A DNA stretch of 64,000 bases from Protonemura montana (taxonomy: Eukaryota; Arthropoda; Insecta; Plecoptera; Nemouridae): the NCBI GenBank assembly GCA_947568835.1, contig OX387606.1:21739225-21803224 (forward strand). The letters run 5' to 3'. The number at the start of each line of letters is the position of its first letter. Position 1 is the stretch's first letter. Shown piece after piece: positions 43,511 through 55,500 of the stretch. The translations under genes and the position numbers were made by a program. The notes beneath the pieces were generated by a model that had not been told where the DNA came from, did not search any database, and saw nothing but the letters and a program-made list of their open reading frames with translations.

Positions 43511-46500
43511 CTACTGCGGCATCATCCAGAACGGGTTGTACTGGAATTGCGTTGGAGGTTGGTAGAAGTTAGAGGGCGGTGGAGGCGGAGGGGGTGGCGG
43601 GGGTGGTGGTGGGGCGTACACGCCGTGCATGTGGAAGGGCAGACTGGAGTTGTAGAGCTGCGGCTTTGAGGAATAGTGAGTGAATGACGGGCGTGCCTCC
43701 CCTCCACGCCTCCCTCCTCTCTCTTCAGCGTCACGGCCACCTTCCGGCTCCGCTTCTTCGGGGCTGAATCCTATCTCAGAGGAAACAAAACGGTTGGTGA
43801 GATCTGCTCGCCTATGTGGCATTTTAGGTAACTGTTAGCTATTTATTTAAGCAAGTAAAAATGTATAGGTAAGAATGGGCACGAGTTTGTGGGTTTAAAG
43901 TAGAAAAATGCAATTTAAGTAAATGGTATCTACAAGACCTGAAGGGCACAGCAAATCGGGACACTTGCCTTGTGTTTTCATTCTCTTGGCCAGATTACTC
44001 GGATCTCCTGGGCTCTTCTCACCTGCAAGAAAGTGTGTTTTAAAACTGCCCGTCACACGCAATCAGCGAGGCATGCATTCCCACAGAAAAACACAAGCAA
44101 AGCGCTAAACGGTCCTTCACAGAAGCGTTCCCGCCGCTCGGACCCTGAAACGGAACGCAGATTAGCGACGGTCAGCCCTGGAAACACTGAAAAGAGACGC
44201 TGATAGAAATCATGGTTTCATGCTTCCTCTCGTTTTCTCACGCCGTTGCCTGTTTGAAGCCTGCAGACGGCAAACATAACGGATAAAAACCAAACATCGA
44301 GTACAAAATGAAAAGTAATTAGTGAAACAAAGAACGAAAGATCTAGCTCGCGCCTGGCCTCTTGTTGCTTGGCAACGCGGCGCTCGACGATCGTTACCTC
44401 GTTGGAGTGAAGGCAATTAGCAGTTAGCGCTGCACCAGGCCGAACAACCCGAGAACACCCGGGAGTGCCAGGTCTGCTAACCCAAGGGCACGGCGTGTCA
44501 AGTCAGAGTCACGGCCCTAATGTTAAACTGTCTACCCGGAAAAATGACGATAGATGGATTCTATGCTGACAAAAATTGAGGCCACCCAGAAATAGAAACA
44601 CCAATGTTTTATGTGTTACTTTAAGTATGTTATTTCTCTTGCAGATTACTCGCATTTGAGACTGGTTTACGCTCAATTTATCTTTATTAATGCTAACCTC
44701 AATGATTGATTAACATGTATCGATATTTTGAGTTGTGAACTTGTGATTATTTAATTGTAGAGGTTTATTACAATGGACAGCCGCGAGCGCCATCGAGTGG
44801 CACCTACCGTTGCCACGTGTTGCCGGCCTCGTTTGCTCAGCAGAAAGCTCAACAGTAACACTGTGACTCTGACTAAACTTATAAAATATGTGTTTGAGGC
44901 TGTAAACCAGTCAACATTAGCGCCGTGATTTTGACTGAAATAAGCCGAACTCCGCATGGCACCGGGAGACCCAGACCTGCCAACCCAAAGGCAACGGGGA
45001 CGCCGGACCTACCAACCTGAAGGCACCGGGGGCGGCGGCATCAACTGCTTGTCCCGCTCCACGCCTCGACCCGTCTCGGGAAACTGCGACCGCTCCTCCC
45101 CACTGCGGGACAAAACCGTTAGCCACGCCTCTCAACGCAAAAACAACGCCCTTTGCGCTCGCCGCGTTTATACCGGGACATTGTTTCCGTCGAACAAAGT
45201 CTCGCATCTTGCCCGTGGCTTATTATTAGGATGACTCGAGACCTATTTGCGCAGATGAAGTCGGGTCAACCAGCAATAGAGCCAACGTTATAGATTCCTC
45301 ACCGGGGAGTTTTGGGTCCCCATATGCTTTCAAAAACCTGCTTGTACAATTTGAAATGCTTAGTAAATTATTTAACAAGTCATTTGTTTCTTTTTTTTTT
45401 ACACCGACGATTTAAAATCTGTACAAACGGAACAGAGAGGACTCGATCAGGGATCTCGAATACGGCTCACTTCGACGACCTATTGTTTTATTACAGGCCA
45501 CAACCAAAGTTTAGTTTCTGCACCGAAAACCACGACTGAGTTAATCGGCTGATTAGAATGTCGGTCGTCTCTCTCACGGTCTTGGTCCTTGTCCTAACAC
45601 TGCACTCCGGTGAATTTCCGTCGCACAATTCTCGATCGACAGTTCGTAACAACGACTTTCGTCCTCTTGTCTAGACGTCCGAGAAAGAGCATTAGTGGCA
45701 GCTGGAAAAAAAACATTTGCGGACCCGTTTCGGAGGGGCTTTCGAGTTCTTGCATCTAGGTGGTTGAAAGAGTGAACGTTAGTCGACGAGATATGTCATC
45801 CCGAGTGTCTGTGCTAGTCTGGAAATAAAGAGAGCCTCAAAGGTGAGTCATCAAGGTTAAGTAGGGCCGGGGGTGGGGTGTTAGCTGAAGGCACTGCCAT
45901 TTTAATGTACATTTTGGCATAAATTATTGGCTGCAACTTAAAGATTTCCATTGAAAATTAGTTTCTTGTTGGTATGGTGTATTTGATCAAAGGATGAGTG
46001 AGACAATTGCATTGTATTTCAAGGGAGGTCAGTTAATTGGAAATGGATGGTGATTTTCATCTAAATGTTATTTTATTTCAATATTTTGAACTTTGTGCTC
46101 TTTTAGGTTTGAAGATGCAGGTAGAGGTGGAAAGGTGGGAGAGTTTGTTTGGTAATGAATTCGTTCAGGCTGCAACACTTATGTTCTAACCACAATTGAC
46201 ATAGCAATAAGCACAAGCATAGTGCACAAGGATCTTAAAACTTGGTTATCATATGGGACTGCACACAGTTGACATGTTGAAATATTCCAACTTCTTGGGC
46301 ACTATGCTTATGTCAGCCAATCACAGAGCATTATTTTAACAAACATGGCAAACGATCTTGGTTGACTGACGGAATGGGAGGTTGTTGAGTGCTCCGTTGT
46401 TAGATTACAAGCCCGTAAACAGTCAAACCAATGCTACCTCACTGCTACTTTACGACACTAGACATTGAGTAAAATAAAACATAGGATTTTGTGGTGATCT

Positions 46501-49500
46501 GATTTTAAACATGTTATATAGTTCGATAAAGTCTTTCAAAGCCTTCTTTGTATAGTTCCCGATTGAAAACTAAAGGTGGCCGGTGACCGTTAAATTCGCA
46601 GTGATTGTGCTTATTGCTCTGTCAATTGTGGGAAGATCTCAGTAATCCATCTGGCAAAATTCCTGCATTGCTAGAACAATATTTGGCTTGTGGCCTCATT
46701 TACTGGTATTAAGGAAACAGAGCAGGAGAGGGTTATATTTACTGCTAAAATAATCAACTTTATTTGGAAATTTCAAGAAACAAACAGAATTTGCAGATGA
46801 AACCTGGCCCTAACTCTGAGTGAATTTAATAACAGAGCATGTTGTACACAAAAGATCTGATTATGGTCGAAAACGGCTCTTTTTTCAGACGTGTCGACTC
46901 GGTCTTCTAATTAAAAATGTGCACTTTTTCAGGTGTATTTTGGCGAGCGGAGGAAACAAATTTGAAAAAAGAGCCACATTCCATCTAAACGTAATCCTTC
47001 ATCAACAGCACACTCAATTCGTAGTTCAACAGTACGGCTAGGATTCATCGACAATAATCGATCTGAAATCACTAGGAGGTTCACTAGCAAGACGCATCTT
47101 GCTCAACATTGGTTTCAATATTATTTCATACTCAAAGCAAAGCCTAGTCTAAAAGGGACAATTAACAGGGCAGACGGCAGCTGCAACCAAGATGGAATAC
47201 AATTGTTGCAATCTGTTTTTTCAAGTCTCTCAGAGCAACTTCCAGCATGCACAGGTGGGCAGGTAACTCGACTTCAGTAACTCACCCGACACCCAATCGA
47301 AGAGGTTGAGGAACTCCGATCTGAGGACCTCCCAGCTGAGGTGCACCACGACCAGTCTACAACACAGGAACATTGGTCAGCCGTCAAGAGACTGAACAAT
47401 TCAAAACTTTTCCAGAATAGGACCCAGACCAAGACTAGCCCACCCCGTTGATACCACTAGACACAGACTCTTGATAGGAATAATCTAGGGGTGTGCGAAT
47501 AGTGGTTTTTGAGTTCGAATCGAATATCGAATCGAATTATTGTCAACAGTTTCAAACCGAATCGAATTTCGAATAATTATTTACAAAAACGTCGAATATC
47601 GAATCGAATGTCGAAGTATTTCATTTGATCGAAGTATTTTCGAATTGCTACTTTTACACTTCATTTCAATTTCAAAACGCAGAATTCTGAATTTTTATTG
47701 CCACTTGGGTATTTATTAGCAAGTTTAGCATGTTTTAACTTCCAGTTCAACAGCATTCCATAAGGTACATACTTATAGCTCTAGTCTCTTTCCTTTAGGT
47801 ACTACTAAAAAGTTTACCCATAAATCTCATGTTTATCAAATCAGGGTGAGTTGTGACAGATAACCATAGCATGATAAACACTTTAAACAGCATGATCATA
47901 AAATAACAAAAATGAGCTTTTTGTAGTGGTCCTAAATTACACTCCTCTTATTATCATTGATGTTATTGTTATCACCTTGCCTTTCCGTTTCTGCCTCACT
48001 CATATCAATATCCATGTTAGAAGCCAGAAGGGGTCATAAGTACGTAAATAGAAGAAGATTTAAATAAGCAAGAACCAGAGTAAAGGCCATTTTGAATTTC
48101 ATGTTTGGAATTCAATTTTGTGACGTGTGCTGCTCCCTAGTAGCCATTACATGAACCAACTTCGAAGTTGACCTCGAAGTATTCGAACAGCGAATAATTT
48201 TCTTTCGAACCGAAGTATTTTCGAATGATTTTAAAACAACTAATCGACAATCGAAGTCGAATAATTCGATTCGATTCGAGCCGAATTATTCGTCAAGTTC
48301 GAAGCTTCGCACACCCCTAGAATAATCTTTGCAATCTGTATTTCTATCACTTTCCTTTCACCACCTCTTCTTCTCCTTATTCCTTGTTTCATCCTTTGCC
48401 ACCTTCTGTTTCCTCTTTCTGTGTTTCGGAGAAGCAAAGGGGTATCCTCAACAAATCAAAATAAGTTAGGCTTGTTCAATGATCATCAGATTGAGGTGCC
48501 TGTAATCCCTCTATTCATTCAAGTCATTCATTCCAGTTCTCATATAATCTGGGACGTGCAAATATCTAACCTGATAAGCGTCTTGGTTGGCTTCATCTCG
48601 CTCCAGCGTGAATCGGCGCTTGGCAGCTGCTGACTTTGGGCCCAGCAAAGGCCGGATGGCCGGCGGCCCGGTGCTCTGTCCAACATTCGCTGGGCCCTGG
48701 TTTGGTTGGGCCTGGTGTGGTGGCCCCTGGAGTATCTGCCCCTGGATAGGTTGACCCTGGGTTGGTTGACCCTGGGATGGTTGACCCTGGTTTGGTTGAA
48801 CCTGGTTTGGTTGAGCCTGGTTTGATTGGCCTTGATGTGGTGACCCCTGGAGTATCTGTCCTTGGTGTTGCTGAGTCTGATTTTGTTGGCTCTGTTGAAG
48901 ATGGCTTTGGTTCTGTGGCTGCATTTGATGTATTGGACCTTGGTTCTGGGGCTGGGCTTGTGGCCCTTGATTTGGCTGTAATTGATGTAACGGTCCTTGG
49001 TTTTGCTGTAATTGATGTAACGGTCCTTGGTGTTGCTGTAATTGATGTAGAGGGCCTTGGTTTTGCTGAAGTTGATGCATAGGGCCTTGATTTTGCAGCT
49101 GGCCTTGTTGGGCTTGACTTGGCTGTACTTGCTGCAATTGATGCATTGGACCTTGATTTTGCTGCCCTTGATGCATAGGGCCTTGATTTTGTTGTATTTG
49201 ATGTAATGGTCCTTGGTTTTGCTGTAATTGATGCAACGGCCCTTGGTGTTGCTGTAATTGATGTAAAGGGCCTTGGTGTTGCTGTAATTGATGTAAAGGG
49301 ACTTGGTTTTGCTGCCCTTGATGCATTGGACCTTGGTTTTGCTGCCCTTGATGCATTGGGCCTTGATTTTGCTGCCCTTGATGCATAGGACTTTGATTTT
49401 GCTGCCCTTGATGCATAGGATTTTGATTTTGCTGTCCTTGATGCATAGGACCTTGATTTTGCTGCCCTTGCATCTGGTTGTGCTGTGACTGATGCACCAG

Positions 49501-52500
49501 ACCCTGCCCTGGCTGCCCCTGATTTGGTGCCTGCTGACTCATCTGCCCCTGGCCAGGCATGCCCTGCCCTATCGGTCCTTGGGGTTGCTGCCCCTGGCTA
49601 GCAAGCGGGTGATGCTGATTCTGCTGTGGTTGGTTCATCATCCCTTGCCCCATATGCGGCTGAACGTTCTGCCCCAGACCCATCTGCCCGTGAGCCAGCA
49701 GGGGTCCCTGGCTGGGTGGTGGGCCCTGCGCCAAGTGCTGACCGATCGGCACCGCCCCTAGAGGAGGAGCCATCTGCGTCTGCGACTGGATGCCAAACTG
49801 AGGGCCCAGCAACGGCTGGCCTGGAGGTCCTTGCAGTTGGTAGACCTGGCCCTGCTGGGCGACGGGGGTCCCGAACGGAGGCCCTTGCAGCATAGGGGGC
49901 CCGACGGCGACGGTTGGGGGCCCCTGGGTGAACTGCGGTGCCACCTGCTGCCATTGCCAGGTGCCGGCGGGGGCGGCGGCAGGGGTGGCGGTGGGGGCGG
50001 CAGGCTGCATGTACTGTAATGTTAAGGGGAAGTGAGTGGTTTGAAACATTGAGGACGGAGATATGACAGTATTGTTATGGCTATGTAATACAACAATGGT
50101 TGTGATAGGAATATGTTTCATGTTTTTTATGATTTATGCCTGCAGATCTATTATAAAAATATTTTTACACTTTTGTTTATGGGACTGTTTTTCCAATAAG
50201 CCAACTGTAATCACATGTTTGTAACAACGCTTTAGACCTCTATTGATTCACGTCAGTATCACTGGACTACAGGGATCCAAACTCACTCTGTTTGCAGCCA
50301 ACAGCTTTAGCAACAGACGAGTTATAGAACGAATTGGTATAGAACTACATTTATTGTAACCAAGCTGCGATGCAAAACAATCGATTCAATATAATACAAT
50401 TCATAGGATTTTTTTCAGTTTACTGGTGATTCTACACTAGAGCTAAAACCAGCAAGCACGGGATGGAAAGGAAGCTAGATCGGAAAACTGCTTGTCCGAA
50501 CCGGGATACAAACCCGTGACCTCCCAATTGCTGAACAAGCGATCTACCAACTGAGCTATTTGGCCATGCAAATTCCAGGCTACTTAGTGTCGGATAAGGG
50601 ATGTGATATGGATGGGATGGGGAGGAACAAATAAAGGATAAGGGATGAGTGGGCAAGGTGGAAGAGGCTGGGGCAACTCTTATGAAGGAGTACTTTGCAA
50701 CTCTTGGATGATATTGATAACTCAACAGCCACATGTACAGAATAGTTTGTTCATTTTTCCTCGAATCCAGTTTTTATCTTTGAAGGATGGAGTGTATGTT
50801 TCCTAGTCTAGCTCGTTCAGTTTCTATCCTCGGCCTGCTGATTTCAGCTCCCAACAACATTAACTGGAGTTAAGAGAAAGTAAAACAAATGTGAACAACA
50901 GAGCGATGGTGCAGATAAAATGTGCGATTCAAGTTGGCTGTAATTGACTGTCAGTAAATGGAGTCCAACAGCTGGTTTTTTCCATAAACTTCCTGGCAGA
51001 TGTGTCAGTTGCAACTTTCAACGTGTAATGACTTGTCAAAAAAGTCGAAAAGTTAATACAACATCTGAAAATGTCCGTAAATATTGAATAGTATCCAAAC
51101 TGTTTAACCGATTTGTCTAAGTAATGCAGGGGGCCCAAGTTGAAAACACAAAAATGTGCTCCGCAAATTTGGTTCAAATTGGGTGTGTCTTGCTATGCAC
51201 CTATAATAATAATATGATTTTATTCCAGATACCTGGTAGGAGAACGTCGTTGTGGGAGGAGCTGCCGTCAGAAAACCTTGTGGCAGCTGGGTGGCGCCGT
51301 CGTGGGTTTGTGCACCCGGTGGCGCAAACATCGTAGCATTCGTAAAGCCCACTGCTGCAACAAAGCAAGCGAAACGTTCTTTATTTACCTTGTATCCGTA
51401 GACAAGATGATTTAATTTTCATGTCATAGGAGATTTGGGCTATGTGGGATATGTGGGCTATTTGGCCATGTTCTACTTTGCACTTGGATATCAGTTTCTT
51501 TATGAGTTAACAAAAATTGGTTGAAAACTACTGGAAATAATTTCACTTTGTACATTATTTGTGCCTTATACCTAACTCAACATTCAATGGCCAATCTTAT
51601 ACCTTTCAAACGGGATTTAGTAGAGAGTGTACAATGCAAGATGTAGGGAAGTGGTTTTTAACGACTCACTGGTTTGGCCACGTAACCTAGCATAGAAGGG
51701 AGGAGGAGAAACCTGGTGCACGTAGCCTACTCTTGTCGAAGAGTACCAAAGGAACCACCGGCTTAACGTCCCTTTCGAAGGACGGTACAACGCATACAAC
51801 AGGATTCCTCTACAAATCCATGCTGTCGAGAGGTTGATAAGCAAGGCGAGTGAAGTTGCTATGCTAACTTTCATCCCTCCAACCTCTCTTCCAATCAGAA
51901 CTGGCCATGCATATGATGGCCATGTGTGTGATGGTCACATATATGATGGTCATGTATATGATGGCCATGTGTATGATGGTCATGTGTATGATGGTCACAT
52001 GTATGATGGTCATGTATATGATGGTTATGTGTATGATGGTCATGTGTATGATGGTCATGTATGTGATGGTCATGTGTATGATGGTCATGTGTATGATGGT
52101 CATGTGGATGATGGTCATGTGTTTGATGGTCACATGTATGATGGTCATGTATATGATGGTCACGTGTATGATGGTCATGTGTATGATGGTCATGTGTATG
52201 ATGGTCATGTGTATGATGGTCATGTATATGATGGCCATGTGTATGATGGTCATGTGTATGATGGCCATGTGTATGATGGTCATGTGTATGATGGTCATGT
52301 GTATGATGGTCATGTGTATGATGGTCATGTGTATGATGGCCACATGTATGATGGTCACGTATATGATGGTCATGTGTATGATAGTCATGTGTATGATAGT
52401 CATGTGTATGATGGTCATGTGTATGATGGTCATGTGTATGACGGTCATGTGTATGATGGTCATGTGTATGATGGTCATGTGTATAATGTTACAACTCACC

Positions 52501-55500
52501 AGGCTGTTGGGCTGGGGATGAACTTTGGCTGACCATCACCACCTGCATTGGTGGCGGCTGCTGCAGCATCAGCTGATTGGGCAACTGTTGCTGTTGCTGT
52601 TGAAGCATCACCTAGGGGAAGACAGGTGACCATTTGATTTATCTGCTCACTCAGTCACTTGAACACAGTTTGTACAGAATCTGAAAATGTTGTAGCGCAA
52701 TGTTCTAATGTACGTTGCCACAAGATGGTCATCTATAACGTCGATGTATAACCAAAAAATAAATAAATCTTCATCAAGCATTAGATTATCTTCTCGCTCG
52801 CAGAAACATCTGAACTTCACAAACTATGTTAGTGCTTTGAATTATAGACATTTTTTATTTTAGTTAGATGCATTAAGGAAGCCAGAACTAGGTTAGTTTC
52901 AATTTTCTTTATATGGTTTCGGGGTTGTTTTCAGAGCCGTGTTATGATGTTGAAATATGTTTCGTGGTTTTGCTCTGCGTTAAAGAGTTTTTTGGACCTT
53001 AAAAGGGCCTGAAGACTCAACATTTCAACGAGGCATTAGGCCCTTTTAGGACCAAAAATCTCCTCAAAACAGAGCAAAACCGCAAAACATATCTCAACAG
53101 TTATTATTATATTTATTAGTCAGTACATTACAATTTGTAAAAATAAACTCGTGTAGAATGTAGCAACATTCAGCAAATAGCAATGGAAAATACAATTTGC
53201 AATTTTTTAATTTGTAATGTGCCAAAGAGCTGGGATAACGAATATGTTGATTGGGAAAGTAAAGGAAGAGTACAGAACTTACCAAGCGGGAGTGGCTGGC
53301 CGCGATAGTGGAAATTCTTTGTTAACGTTTCGGTTCTTACCTATCACTGGAGAGAAGAGACTGATTGCTATCCCTACCTGTTTCATAATGTGGGGTAGGA
53401 ATTTATCAAGTAAAAATGTATTTAAATTGACTTAAAAACTTTCCCGCTCTATCGCTGCTTTGATTATATCTCGTCGGAAAAATTGGTTGTTTGTTACTTA
53501 TCATTTAACAACCAGTTTAATTTTTTTTTTTTCTTCGGTAAACCTGTATAACTTTACGTCAACAAAGAGTGAGCTTGCTGCGCTCACCTGTAGATGGTGT
53601 GCAGCAACCATGGGTCCCTGGTGAGAGGGTATGTGCAGGCCAGGCGGGGGCAGCTGCACCTGTTGCTGTAGCACCTGATGGGGCGGCTGGGTCAGTTGCG
53701 GGGGCGGCACACCAAGCATCGGGGGCGGTCCAGGCAAGGACACTGAGAAGCACATTTTAAATTATTAGGAAAACCAATAACCTCTCAGGAATTGGTGCCC
53801 AGACGGCGATTCGAACTCCCATCTCCACCTGTCGCAGGTGTTGCTCTAACCAATTGAGCTACTTGGACACTGGCTTTTTGAGAGGATTTTAGAGTATTTG
53901 ATGAGAATGACAGATCTCCAAGGAGTAAAACCATGAGGATGTGAATACTCACAGTCACTTGATTCCTGTGACGCTGCTGACTACCTGACATCCATTCAAT
54001 ATCCAGTAACTACAATTTAACGTTTTATGAGTTTTATGCTGTGAAATCTTATTTAAATTTCAAACGCTTGCAATGAGTAAAATATTTTATTGTTAGGAAC
54101 ACAGAAAACCTCTCAAAAATTGATAATTTTCAATTGAAACAGTTTTCACAAGACATTTGTTTATTTCATTTTCAGTCTCTATTTGCAGTGATTTGAATGG
54201 TCTGAATTCAGATAAAAAGCAGGGCCTCGCGAGCGCTCTTTACCCCGTTGAAGCAATAAACAATAAAGCTAGCAATACAAGCAATAAAGAGGTGGAATAA
54301 CAAGAAAAAACTAAAAAAAAATCATATGAAAAATGTAAACAACTTTGGAATGCTGGAAATGAACCAAGGACCCCGGTACCCACTCACCGGGCGGCTGCTG
54401 GGCGTACATCATCCCGGGCTGCAGGTCGGGACCGGGAGCCGGCACCATGCCCGGAGGCAGCGTGCCAGGGAATCCGGCTGAAAACAACACGATGTCATTA
54501 CTCATAATAGAACATCCAAGAGAATATTACAGTTTGTAGACTATTCTTGGTTTATTTTTATGAATTTTGCTTGGTTTTGGGCAACTTTTCCTCTGGGACC
54601 AACATATTTCACGTTTATCACATGAATTAACCTTCTATTAAAGCCACAAATCTGATGACGTCATTTTCAAGTAACAGGCTATGTGGCTATGTCTGTAACG
54701 CAGAATTCACTGGCAAGTTTACTTCTTGAATATAAATTACGAAAATCGGTTGAAAACGGCTGGAAATGGTTTTAATTTTTACACTTTTTGTGAGCACGAC
54801 CGAACGTGACTATTGTACGGTGATTTGTTCTTAAACTGGCTGGTAAGGAGAGATTTTGACGGTTTTCAAACGGGATTATCCAAATAAAAACTTGCTTTTA
54901 GTCGATGAAGAGTCTCTTGGCGTAATTTAATTATATTTTCGTAATATTTAAAGGGTATCAAACACAACACATATTTAATAAGTTTGGCTATCAAAGAAAG
55001 ATTTTTTTAAATCTGGGATGGCAATCTTTTGACAGCTACTATAATTTGTTTTCGAAACTATTGTCTCGGCCACATAGGAATTCACAGAGTTTCCACAATG
55101 CAGTGACTCCCAGTGACCCATGCAGCTAATTTCAAATACAGAGAATGGGTTTCAAAACATGAAATGGGCAATACTCGAGTTTTTAATAGACAATTTAATC
55201 TAAAACAGGCTGGCAAGGAAACATTTTGGATGGTTCAAAATGACACTCCAAGTTCATTGGTATAAAATTTTAAATTTTATTTTTAAATTTTTAATTTTAG
55301 GGGAGGTATCCTAGGCATCTTGAGACTATTTTTGTCTAGCCTGAGCTTAATTGCTAATGCCCTGAATGACTTCTTATGAGACCAGAAACCATTCTTCCCT
55401 GCATTGGTAACAACTTAAGTGCCTCCAAAAGCAACATCAAAAAGGATGTCAAATGCATCAATTTGCATTTTGCATTATTATTATTCTGATTCTTCATTAT

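Noticed and set aside
45558-45674. Short plus-strand frame with a signal-peptide-like start ([13 protein letters not shown])
   Set aside because: A possible donor follows, but no partner exon was found within a KHDC4 intron, and hydrophobic short frames arise by chance.
48762-49954. Open frames opposite the KHDC4 Q-rich exon
   Set aside because: Shadow frames of a repetitive coding exon; the minus-strand frame has family flanks and proper splice sites.
51834-52532. Long open frames on both strands (up to 232 codons)
   Set aside because: They run through the 15-bp minisatellite. A period divisible by three keeps the frame open by itself, and the protein is pure repeat.
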